This document shows, piece by piece, positions 42,820-51,241 of a stretch of 64,000 bases of DNA (positions are counted from its first letter, which is position 1; every line of letters starts with the position of its first letter). The notes beneath the pieces were generated by a model that was not told where the DNA came from, did not search any database, and saw nothing but the letters and a program-made list of their open reading frames with translations. The position numbers and the translations under genes are program-made. Location: NCBI RefSeq assembly GCF_946481155.1, contig NZ_CAMLMK010000002.1, positions 23,128-87,127 of the forward strand, written 5' to 3'. Source of the DNA: an uncultured Flavobacterium sp. GTDB lineage: Bacteria > Bacteroidota > Bacteroidia > Flavobacteriales > Flavobacteriaceae.

Positions 42820-42891
42820 GGCCCGTTCGTCTATCGGTTAGGACGCCAGGTTTTCATCCTGGTAAGAGGGGTTCGATTCCCCTACGGGCTA
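42820..42891 (+). tRNA. tRNA-Glu (anticodon TTC), copy 1
   Basis: 72 bases. The acceptor GGCCCGT pairs with ACGGGCT, the anticodon stem is CCAGG/CCTGG with loop TTTTCAT (anticodon TTC), and the T arm is AGGGG-TTCGATT-CCCCT. CCA is not encoded. Confidence 0.97.
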
Positions 42892-42923
42892 CAAAGTTTA
42901 CTGAAAACTCTAAAAACAGTCTT

Positions 42924-42995
42924 GGCCCGTTCGTCTATCGGTTAGGACGCCAGGTTTTCATCCTGGTAAGAGGGGTTCGATTCCCCTACGGGCTA
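42924..42995 (+). tRNA. tRNA-Glu (anticodon TTC), copy 2
   Basis: Identical over all 72 bases to copy 1, with 32 bases between the two genes. Probably one precursor transcript. Confidence 0.97.
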
Positions 42996-43155
42996 CAAAA
43001 TTAGTTGTAAATAAGTTTTATGAAATAATGGTTCAGTGTCTCGAGTCATTGTTTTATTAGTTAAAACCAAAGTGATTGTTTCTAATAATTGTGGGAGGTT
43101 TTTCTTTTTTAACTGATAGTTTATAAATAATTATTACAATTAAAAATTTAAGAAA

Positions 43156-43407
43156 ATGGCAAATCATAAGTCAGCTTTAAAAAGAATCAGAAGCAACGAG
43201 AAAAAAAGAGTATTAAACAGATACCAACACAAAACTACACGTAACGCTATAAAAGCGATCCGTATGGCTACTGATAAATCTGAGGCTTCTGCAAAATTAT
43301 CTTCAGTTATCTCGATGATCGATAAATTAGCGAAGAAAAACATCATTCATGCTAACAAAGCTTCGAATTTAAAATCAAAATTAACTAAACATGTAGCTGC
43401 TTTATAG
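43156..43407 (+). CDS. rpsT: 30S ribosomal protein S20 (bS20)
   Basis: An 83-residue basic helical protein beginning MANHKSALKRIRSNEKKRVLN, with TTRNAIKAI and HANKASNLKSKLTKHV near the end. It is canonical in length. A 160-base leader separates it from the tRNA pair; I see no consensus promoter there beyond TTG...TAATTGTG, and no known riboswitch. A terminator follows. Confidence 0.97.
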   Translation: MANHKSALKRIRSNEKKRVLNRYQHKTTRNAIKAIRMATDKSEASAKLSSVISMIDKLAKKNIIHANKASNLKSKLTKHVAAL

Positions 43408-43430
43408 TAGTAGGTTTAGCGAAAATAATA

Positions 43431-43460
43431 AAGCTCTCATTTATGAGGGCTTTTTTTTAT
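43431..43460 (+). terminator. Terminator after rpsT
   Basis: AAGCTCTCAT, loop, ATGAGGGCTT and TTTTTTATT. Confidence 0.85.
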
Positions 43461-43527
43461 TATTAGCAATTGGTTAAATTTTAGCTAACTACTTCATAAT
43501 TAGTCTTTTTAATCCAAAAAATAGTTG

Positions 43528-43535
43528 TACTTTTG
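43528..43535 (+). promoter_or_regulatory. -7 promoter element of typA
   Basis: TACTTTTG matches TAnnTTTG, 18 bases before the ATG at 43554. No clear -33 TTG at the right spacing. Confidence 0.5.
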
Positions 43536-43553
43536 CACCTTCAAAATTAGTAT

Positions 43554-45353
43554 ATGACTTCAATTAGAAACATCGCGATTATTGCACACGTTGACCACGG
43601 TAAAACAACATTGGTTGACAAAATTATGTATCACTGTCAGTTGTTCCGTGAAAACGAGAACACAGGTGATTTGATCTTGGATAACAACGATTTAGAGAGA
43701 GAAAGAGGGATTACCATTACTTCTAAAAACGTTTCCGTAACTTACAAAGGCACAAAAATCAACATTATCGATACTCCGGGCCACGCCGATTTCGGTGGGG
43801 AAGTAGAGCGTGTATTGAACATGGCAGACGGTGTTTGTTTGTTAGTGGATGCTTTTGAAGGCCCAATGCCGCAGACCCGTTTCGTATTGCAGAAAGCAAT
43901 CGATTTAGGTTTGAAGCCATGTGTGGTAATCAATAAAGTTGATAAAGAAAACTGTACTCCGGAAGAAGTTCATGAGAAAGTTTTCGACTTAATGTTCGAA
44001 TTAGGCGCTACCGAAGCTCAGTTGGATTTCCCAACAGTATACGGTTCCGCAAAAAATAACTGGATGTCTGACGATTGGAGAAACCAAACGGACAACATCG
44101 AACCATTATTAGATATGGTTTTAGAGCACGTTCCGGCTCCAAAAGTTTCTGAAGGAACACCTCAGATGTTAATTACATCATTGGATTTCTCCTCTTTTAC
44201 AGGTCGTATCGCTATCGGTCGTCTTGAAAGAGGGATCTTAAATGAAGGTATGCCAATCTCTTTGGTAAAAAGAGACGGGAAAATCATCAAATCAAGAATC
44301 AAAGAATTACACACTTTTGAAGGTCTTGGACGTAAAAAAGTAGAGCAGGTTATTGCCGGTGATATCTGTGCGATTGTTGGTATTGAAGGTTTCGAAATTG
44401 GAGATACTATCGCCGATTTTGAAAACCCTGAAGCATTAGAAACTATTGCAATCGATGAGCCTACAATGAGTATGTTGTTCACGATTAACGATTCACCTTT
44501 CTTTGGTAAAGAAGGTAAATTCGTAACGTCAAGACACATCAAAGATCGTTTGGCGAAAGAATTAGAGAAAAACTTAGCATTAAGAGTCGGGGATACTGAT
44601 TCTGCAGATAAATTCATGGTGTTCGGACGTGGTGTACTTCACTTATCGGTACTTATCGAAACAATGCGTCGTGAAGGATACGAATTGCAAATTGGTCAGC
44701 CACAGGTAATCATCAAAGAAATTGATGGTGTAAAATGTGAGCCAATTGAGGAATTAACCATCGACTTACCGGAAAACCTTTCAGGTAGAGCAGTTGAGTT
44801 TGTTTCTGTCCGTAAAGGAGAAATGTTGAGCATGGAAGGTAAAGGAGAGCGAATGATCGTGAAATTTAACATTCCTTCCCGTGGTATTATCGGATTGAGA
44901 AATCAATTACTTACTGCTACAGCTGGTGAGGCGATTATGGCACACCGTTTCATCGGATACGAACCATTCAAAGGAGAAATTCCTGGAAGAAACAACGGTT
45001 CGTTAATCTCTATGGAGAACGGAAAAGCGATTCCTTATTCAATTGATAAATTACAGGACAGAGGTAAATTCTTCGTTGATCCGAATGAAGATATCTACGA
45101 AGGTCAGGTTATCGGTGAAAACACCCGTAGTGATGATATGACTGTAAACGTAACTAAAACCAAGAAACTTTCTAACGTTCGTTCGTCTGGTGCTGATGAT
45201 AAAGCAAGAATTATTCCTGCTATCAAATTCTCATTAGAAGAAGCATTAGAATACATCCAGAAAGATGAGTATGTTGAGGTAACACCAAAATCGTTACGTT
45301 TACGTAAAATCCATCTGACTGAAAATGACAGAAAACGTTTCAAGATTGCATAA
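43554..45353 (+). CDS. typA: Ribosome-associated GTPase TypA/BipA
   Basis: A 599-residue translational GTPase that helps ribosome assembly and stress responses. G1 is AHVDHGKTT at residues 11-19, G3 DTPGHADF near 74-81, G4 NKVDKEN near 126-132. EF-G-like domains follow, with a late [25 protein letters not shown] segment and the BipA C-terminal domain ([16 protein letters not shown]). Full length; monocistronic. Confidence 0.97.
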   Translation: MTSIRNIAIIAHVDHGKTTLVDKIMYHCQLFRENENTGDLILDNNDLERERGITITSKNVSVTYKGTKINIIDTPGHADFGGEVERVLNMADGVCLLVDAFEGPMPQTRFVLQKAIDLGLKPCVVINKVDKENCTPEEVHEKVFDLMFELGATEAQLDFPTVYGSAKNNWMSDDWRNQTDNIEPLLDMVLEHVPAPKVSEGTPQMLITSLDFSSFTGRIAIGRLERGILNEGMPISLVKRDGKIIKSRIKELHTFEGLGRKKVEQVIAGDICAIVGIEGFEIGDTIADFENPEALETIAIDEPTMSMLFTINDSPFFGKEGKFVTSRHIKDRLAKELEKNLALRVGDTDSADKFMVFGRGVLHLSVLIETMRREGYELQIGQPQVIIKEIDGVKCEPIEELTIDLPENLSGRAVEFVSVRKGEMLSMEGKGERMIVKFNIPSRGIIGLRNQLLTATAGEAIMAHRFIGYEPFKGEIPGRNNGSLISMENGKAIPYSIDKLQDRGKFFVDPNEDIYEGQVIGENTRSDDMTVNVTKTKKLSNVRSSGADDKARIIPAIKFSLEEALEYIQKDEYVEVTPKSLRLRKIHLTENDRKRFKIA

Positions 45354-45370
45354 TCTTAAATGTGCATAAA

Positions 45371-45403
45371 TAAAAAAGCCACTCATTTTGAGTGGCTTTT
45401 TTT
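45371..45403. terminator. Bidirectional terminator between typA and the T9SS cluster
   Basis: AAAAAAGCCACTCA, loop TTT, TGAGTGGCTTTTTTTAT. Confidence 0.9.
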
Positions 45404-45423
45404 ATGTCCTTATTGTTTTGATA

Positions 45424-47817
45424 TTATCGTTTTAAAGCGAAATGTCCTTTGATTGTTCTTCCGTCTTCCAAATGCATCACATACCAGTAATCGGTTGCTG
45501 AAACCATTTGGTTGTTGAATGTTCCGTTCCAGCCTTCGCCACCCGGCGCCATCTGTTTTAAAAGTTTTCCGTAACGGTCGTAAATGTAAATAGTACTATT
45601 GGCATAATGCCCTTTTTCCATTCCTTTAATTCTCCAGGTATCGTGGTAACCATCACCATTTGGCGTGAAGAAGGTAGGGATGCCTAATACCGGAAATTCA
45701 TGCTTTGTATCGACTTTGCACCCATCTTTATCGGAAATGTAAACAATGTGGATACCCGGTGTTACATCATCGAAATAATTACTGTCCTGGAAAGACCCGT
45801 TTGGTTGGTCAAGACTATATACAAATTCTGATTCGTCTCCCTGAACATAAACCGTTACGGTATTGTTGTCGGATAAATCCACCACGGAAACATTTTCAAC
45901 TACTGCAACATCTGAATCTTTGACAATAATAGTTCTCACTTTTGAACAGCCGAGGCTATTGGTTACAGTAACCGTATAAGTTCCTGAAGCCAAAATTGAA
46001 ATGGTTGGTGTAGTTTCACCGTTTGGTGTCCACAAATAAGTAAACGAAGCCGGGTTCTGATTTCCGATTCCCGCGTTCAGAATAACAGGTGTGCCCGGAT
46101 GGTTCAAACAGAAAACAGCATTATCGTCAATGTCTATATTTGGCAATTTGTCTACAAATAAATCCACGATATAAATCCCGATACAATCATTAGCATTTTC
46201 AATTCGGGCATAGATGCGTTGGTAGTTTATTACTGTGTTTGTATAATCAGTAGGCAATGCATTCTGCTCTAAAAGTGCGTCACTACTGTTGGCGAAATAA
46301 GTAACGGTATTTCCGCCTGTAGCAAATTGCGTATCAGTAAGATCAAATTCTACAAATCCGTCTTCCGTTCCGTCTGCGTCACATTCGTGTAATGGGAAAG
46401 TGATTGTCGGATTTACAGTTACATTCAGTGTCAGGGTCGTGAAACTGTAACATGAAGTTGTAGTATCGGTCACACGCACATGAATCACCTGAGGATTTTG
46501 AATATTCTGATAAGTAGTATTTAACGCATTGGCATTGTTGTTAGCATCAGCTAAAGTAGCATAAAACTGAGTCGTATAATTTGTATTGCTGCCGGTTAAA
46601 ACAGCATTGGCTTCTGTTAAATTGAAGGTGGTAAGACCATCAGGGTTTAACTGAAAATCGCACTGGGTTAATTGTGCCGGCGTAACATTTGGAATTCTGT
46701 TTATGATCAGGTCAAATGGTTTATACGCATAACAACCTGATGCATCTGTAATTTTAGCCCAAACCGTTTCGTTGGTAAAAGGCGTCTGGTTTGTATAATT
46801 ATCTGGCAGAAGCACAGGACTGTTGCTTGCAGGATGGTAAGTTATGGTTAAATTAGTATCACCACCGATTAAAGCCGCATCGTTTTCTCTTAAGTTAAAA
46901 GTCGCAAATCCGTCATTATCCTGGTCACATTCTTCAAGATTAGCAGGATTGTTGGTTTGATAAGGGATAACATTGATGTCAAATTCCTCAGTGGCAAAAC
47001 AACCTGTATTGGTATTGGTCAGACGGATATATATGGTTTGCGGACTGGAAGTGTTTTGATAACTTCCCGGATTTGGAATTGCATTGCTATTAGTTATGGC
47101 ATCGTTAGCGGTTGTATGGAAAGATGCCGTTATATTGGTTTGTGTTCCAATGGCTAATGGTGAATTTTGCAATAAATCAAATGTTGTGGTATTGTCCTGA
47201 ACACTGTCGGAATCACATTTGCTCATGTCTAAAGTAGCACCTGCCGTAGTGTTGTTGACTGTTGGCGGCTCACTGAAAGTTGCCGTTCCGGTCCAGTTCA
47301 AAGAGAAGTTGCTTGATCCTATGGGTCTGTCAATTACGATAAAATAGGTTTCACCCGCAACTGCATTTATAGCGCTTACAAAACTGTTGCCAGCTGCTCC
47401 CGGTCCTTCGCTGGTGTCCGTTTCCGTTTGATTCATACCGGTATGGTTGTTGGCTTGACCTGCTGCTTCGGGATTTGTTGTTGAACAACGAATCGCATTG
47501 CCAATATTTCCGCAGCTTACGTTAGGACCGAATACGAAAAAATCAAAATCGACGGTTATGCTATGGCTTTGCGGAACCAGTGAAAAACTAAGTGTTCCGC
47601 TTGTTTCAATGGTGACTTTTAGCCAGATACTGTTGTTTTCCTCGCTGGCGCAAGTGTTGGATCCGGATAATTCCTGAACGCCGATTCCTGTTGCCGAAAG
47701 TCCGGAGAAATTACTGTTCCCACATACAACTAATGCGTCAGAGCAGTCGTTTTGTGAAAACCCGATTTGAAAAAATAACAATAACAAAACAATCTGTGAA
47801 AACCTTAATGAAAACAT
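45424..47817 (-). CDS. T9SS type B sorting domain protein (A of three)
   Basis: A 797-residue secreted protein with signal MFSLRFSQIVLLLLFFQIGFS. The N-terminal domain starts NDCSDALVVCGNS and resembles the pre-peptidase-like beta-sandwich of large Bacteroidota adhesins. Repeats of about 85-100 residues then carry the phrase C-x-D-[DGxxxFDL]: for example KCDSDS, ECDQDNDGFATFNL, QCDFQLNPDGLTTFNL and ECDADGTEDGFVEFDL. FFTPNGDGYHDTWRIKGM and the final HFALKR form the type B sorting signal. From about residue 383 to the end it is closely similar to the next gene upstream, pointing to a shared origin. Confidence 0.92.
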   Translation of the reverse strand: MFSLRFSQIVLLLLFFQIGFSQNDCSDALVVCGNSNFSGLSATGIGVQELSGSNTCASEENNSIWLKVTIETSGTLSFSLVPQSHSITVDFDFFVFGPNVSCGNIGNAIRCSTTNPEAAGQANNHTGMNQTETDTSEGPGAAGNSFVSAINAVAGETYFIVIDRPIGSSNFSLNWTGTATFSEPPTVNNTTAGATLDMSKCDSDSVQDNTTTFDLLQNSPLAIGTQTNITASFHTTANDAITNSNAIPNPGSYQNTSSPQTIYIRLTNTNTGCFATEEFDINVIPYQTNNPANLEECDQDNDGFATFNLRENDAALIGGDTNLTITYHPASNSPVLLPDNYTNQTPFTNETVWAKITDASGCYAYKPFDLIINRIPNVTPAQLTQCDFQLNPDGLTTFNLTEANAVLTGSNTNYTTQFYATLADANNNANALNTTYQNIQNPQVIHVRVTDTTTSCYSFTTLTLNVTVNPTITFPLHECDADGTEDGFVEFDLTDTQFATGGNTVTYFANSSDALLEQNALPTDYTNTVINYQRIYARIENANDCIGIYIVDLFVDKLPNIDIDDNAVFCLNHPGTPVILNAGIGNQNPASFTYLWTPNGETTPTISILASGTYTVTVTNSLGCSKVRTIIVKDSDVAVVENVSVVDLSDNNTVTVYVQGDESEFVYSLDQPNGSFQDSNYFDDVTPGIHIVYISDKDGCKVDTKHEFPVLGIPTFFTPNGDGYHDTWRIKGMEKGHYANSTIYIYDRYGKLLKQMAPGGEGWNGTFNNQMVSATDYWYVMHLEDGRTIKGHFALKR

Positions 47818-47861
47818 TGCGTATACTTTTTTTATAACAAACGCAAATGTAAATCAATGTA

Positions 47862-50800
47862 TTATCGTTTCAAAGAGAAATGTCCTTTAATTATTCTTCC
47901 ATCTTCCAGGTTTATTACGTACCAATAGTCGGTTGAAGGAAGGACCTGATTGTTTAAGATTCCGTTCCATTCACCGGATGGCGCCATTTGTTTTAACAGC
48001 TTTCCGTATCGGTCATAAATATAAATGGTACTGTTGGCGTAATGTCCGTTTTCCATACCTTTTATTTTCCAGGTATCATGGTAGCCATCCCCGTTTGGTG
48101 TGAAGAAATTAGGAATACCTAATACCGCTCTTTCCACTTGAACGCGGCCACAACCGTCTTTATCGGAAACGTATATCGTGTGGATGCCCGGTGTAACATT
48201 TTCGAAATAGTTGCTGTCCTGATAAGGTCCGTTGACATTGTCAAGACTGTATTCGAATTCCGCTTCATCGCCCTGAACATAAACTGTAATTGTATTATTG
48301 TCCGATAAATCAACGATGGCTATATTTTCAATTACTGCCACATCTGAATCTTTTACAATTATGGTTCTTAGTTTTGAACAACCGAGTCCGTTGGTTACAG
48401 TAACCGTATATGTTCCCGAGGCTAAAACGGAAATCGAAGAGGTAGTTTCGCCATTTGGTGTCCATAAGTAAGTAAACGAATTCGGGTTCTGATTGCCAAT
48501 TCCCGAATTTAAAACAACAGGTATATTTGGTTGATTTAAACAGTAAACATCTGTATCATCAATATCAATATTTGGTAGTGGATCAACAAATAAATCAATG
48601 ATGTTAATACCAATACAATCATTTCCGTTTTCAATTCGGGCATAAATGCGTTGATAATTAACTTGAGTATTTGTATAATCTGAAGGCAGGGCGTTCTGTT
48701 CGAGAAGCGCATCATTAATCGTACTATAGTAATTAGTGGTGTTGCCAGGGGTCACAAAGCCAGCATCATTCAAATCAAATTCAACAAATCCGTCTTCGGT
48801 TCCGTCAGCATCACATTCGTGTATAACTGCTGTGATTGTAGGGTTTGTGTTTACATTTAAAGTTAAAGTTGTTACACTGTAACATTGCGTAGTGTTATCA
48901 ATTACATGAACAGTAAGCACTTGCGGATTCTGAATGTTTGTATAAGTCGTATTCAATGGAGTACTGTTGCCCTGTGCAAAGAATTCCGTACTGTAATTAG
49001 TGTTTCCGCCAGTTAAAATAGCATTAGCTTCGGTTAAATTGAAGGTCGTAAAGCCGTCAGGATTCAACTGGAAGTCGCATTGTGTCAATTGTGCTGCCGT
49101 TGCAACAGGTAATGGATTTACAATTAAATTAAATTGACCGGTACTGAAGCAGGCAGGGTTTGCGTTGTTCTCGATTCTGACAAACAATGGTTGCTGGTTC
49201 GGCGTGGTATTGTAAAATGAATTCGGCTGAGCATTCTGATCCAAATCGGCATCATTTTGATTTAAATGATAAGAAATCGTATACTCGGAAGCACTTTGGG
49301 TACCAAGAATACCACTATTTAATTGAGAAAGCGTAAATGTCGCTTGCCCGTTAGTATCATCTGAATCGGTATTGTCATCACAAATAACTAAATCGGAAAG
49401 ACTCATTATTTGCGGGCGTTTAAACACATTCACGGTGAAATTCGTGATATCATAACAGGCAATATTACCTTTATTGGATACTCGTGCATATACCAAAAAT
49501 GTCGGGGCAGTGTTTAAAAAACCGTTTTCGTCAATTTCACTGGAATTATCTATAGCATCTTCCATGCTTAAAAAGTACTTCACTTCAAATTGGGAAGGAT
49601 CCTGACCTCCGAGAATTGTTGCTGAAAGCGAAGAAAAAGCAAAATTAAAGATCTGATCCGCGTCATCATCACATTGGTTGATGGACGGATTTGGAATATC
49701 GTGTGCTACGGGTACATCAAATATGGTGACGATTTGTTCGTTGGAAACCGGCGTTCCATCTATGGTAATCGTCACAATTACGGTATAATTTCCTGAAGCA
49801 GCGTAGGTATGTGTAGGGGTTAATTGGTTCGATGTTCCTCCATCGCCAAAATCCCACTCGATACTGTCAATATTTTCGTTAACCGGAATGCTGAATTGCG
49901 TTGCATCTCCCAAACAGGTATTTGCCACAATAATACTGGTATTAAAAACGGAAGTGATGAAAGGCGGCAAGCCTAAAGATGAGGTTCCGAAAATCAGTTC
50001 AACGCCAAGTTGCTGATAATTACACGCTAATCCGATTGCTTCCGGGTCATTAATCACCCCCAAATAGCCACTGACACCACTTTGGTTGGAAAAATTGGCA
50101 CGGTATATTTTTTTATTCGGGCCTAATTGAAGCGCACCGGCTGAGGCGTCTGAAGTTTCAACCACGAAGGCATTTAAATGCGTACTGGTGAGGTCGAACT
50201 GCAATAACTGACTAGTTAAGTTGTTGTTTATTCCATTGGTAGCATATAGTTTTTTTGAATCGGCAGAAAATTCAACACCGTAAGGATTTCCGCTGTTCAC
50301 TAAAGAAATCGGATTGGAAACGATACCGGTAGCATTATCAAAATCGTAGACTAAAACCTGACCGTTTTCTTCCGTACCTCCGGTACTGTTACCGATCTGA
50401 TTGTGCGCTATGGCAAGTCTTCGGCCGTTTGGTGAGGATTTTAAGTAACCGATTGAGTTTCTTCTGTATCCATTTGTTGGTACGATCGGATTTAATGTGG
50501 AAACGATTGGATTTAAATCCACACCGTTATTGTCAATTTTAAAGGCATAAAATTTATCAACGAAATGAGTCAGTACCCAATATCCTGAGCCGTTATTATT
50601 TTTTACAGCCGTAATTTTTTCGGAGCATTTGTATCGTAATTCCGAGTTGGAGGCAGGGTTGTAAGTAACTAAATGTACATTTCTGGTGGTCACATTTCCG
50701 ATACTTCCATTATTGCCTGTAACCGATAGATCGACTATGGAATAATTTAACCCGTTATTGAACCCATCATCCTGTGCAGCGGAAACATCAGGATTCTGAT

Positions 50801-51200
50801 CCGGAAAGAATGCTGCATTTTCATGATGCGGCTCATCAACCGTAAAAATATAATAGATATCCGGATTTCCTGGTTTCGGAACAATAATAGCCGATTGCGT
50901 ACTTGACGGGTCGCCTAAAAGGCCTGTTCCGGCGTTATAATTCCCATTAGGCATAATCACATGATTTCTGTCCCATACGGTTCTTCCATCGGAATAAAAA
51001 AGCAAATCACCTGCTGCGTTTGATATGGAAGTACAGCCTTCAAAAGTGAATAACTGCCCTCCGGCAAGCGGAACTACAGAACCATCCGGCATGAATTTTA
51101 TGCCGGCACCATTTCCAAAATACCAATTATCGGCTTCTCCTTGAGAAAAGCACGAAAGTGAGAGAAAAAAGCATAATAAGAAATAGTAAATTGGTTTCAT
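47862..51200 (-). CDS. T9SS type B sorting domain protein (B of three), propeller + PKD
   Basis: A 1112-residue secreted protein. After the signal (MKPIYYFLLCFFLSLSCFS) come about 400 residues of a beta-propeller-like region (NWYFGNGAGIKFMPDGS, YGVEFSADSKKLYATNG), a PKD domain at about 425-500 (EWDFGDGGTSNQLTPTHTYAASG), then Cys-Asp repeats like those of its neighbours (QCDDDADQIFNF, CDDNTDSDDTNGQATFTL). From about 705 the sequence parallels protein A closely. The C-terminus has FFTPNGDGYHDTWKIKGM and HFSLKR. Neighbours: 44 bases after its stop begins gene A's start side; 41 bases separate it from gene C. Confidence 0.92.
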   Translation of the reverse strand: MKPIYYFLLCFFLSLSCFSQGEADNWYFGNGAGIKFMPDGSVVPLAGGQLFTFEGCTSISNAAGDLLFYSDGRTVWDRNHVIMPNGNYNAGTGLLGDPSSTQSAIIVPKPGNPDIYYIFTVDEPHHENAAFFPDQNPDVSAAQDDGFNNGLNYSIVDLSVTGNNGSIGNVTTRNVHLVTYNPASNSELRYKCSEKITAVKNNNGSGYWVLTHFVDKFYAFKIDNNGVDLNPIVSTLNPIVPTNGYRRNSIGYLKSSPNGRRLAIAHNQIGNSTGGTEENGQVLVYDFDNATGIVSNPISLVNSGNPYGVEFSADSKKLYATNGINNNLTSQLLQFDLTSTHLNAFVVETSDASAGALQLGPNKKIYRANFSNQSGVSGYLGVINDPEAIGLACNYQQLGVELIFGTSSLGLPPFITSVFNTSIIVANTCLGDATQFSIPVNENIDSIEWDFGDGGTSNQLTPTHTYAASGNYTVIVTITIDGTPVSNEQIVTIFDVPVAHDIPNPSINQCDDDADQIFNFAFSSLSATILGGQDPSQFEVKYFLSMEDAIDNSSEIDENGFLNTAPTFLVYARVSNKGNIACYDITNFTVNVFKRPQIMSLSDLVICDDNTDSDDTNGQATFTLSQLNSGILGTQSASEYTISYHLNQNDADLDQNAQPNSFYNTTPNQQPLFVRIENNANPACFSTGQFNLIVNPLPVATAAQLTQCDFQLNPDGFTTFNLTEANAILTGGNTNYSTEFFAQGNSTPLNTTYTNIQNPQVLTVHVIDNTTQCYSVTTLTLNVNTNPTITAVIHECDADGTEDGFVEFDLNDAGFVTPGNTTNYYSTINDALLEQNALPSDYTNTQVNYQRIYARIENGNDCIGINIIDLFVDPLPNIDIDDTDVYCLNQPNIPVVLNSGIGNQNPNSFTYLWTPNGETTSSISVLASGTYTVTVTNGLGCSKLRTIIVKDSDVAVIENIAIVDLSDNNTITVYVQGDEAEFEYSLDNVNGPYQDSNYFENVTPGIHTIYVSDKDGCGRVQVERAVLGIPNFFTPNGDGYHDTWKIKGMENGHYANSTIYIYDRYGKLLKQMAPSGEWNGILNNQVLPSTDYWYVINLEDGRIIKGHFSLKR

Positions 51201-51241
51201 CGTTACGAAAAAATAAAATAATACTCCAAATGTATGTTTTT

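Noticed and set aside
42771..43004. A 77-codon plus-strand frame with two copies of the same peptide over the tRNA genes
   Set aside because: The repeated peptide is just the two identical tRNA-Glu genes read as protein; no start context or homology.
44162..44617. A 151-codon minus-strand frame within typA
   Set aside because: Shadow of a highly conserved gene; no independent signal.
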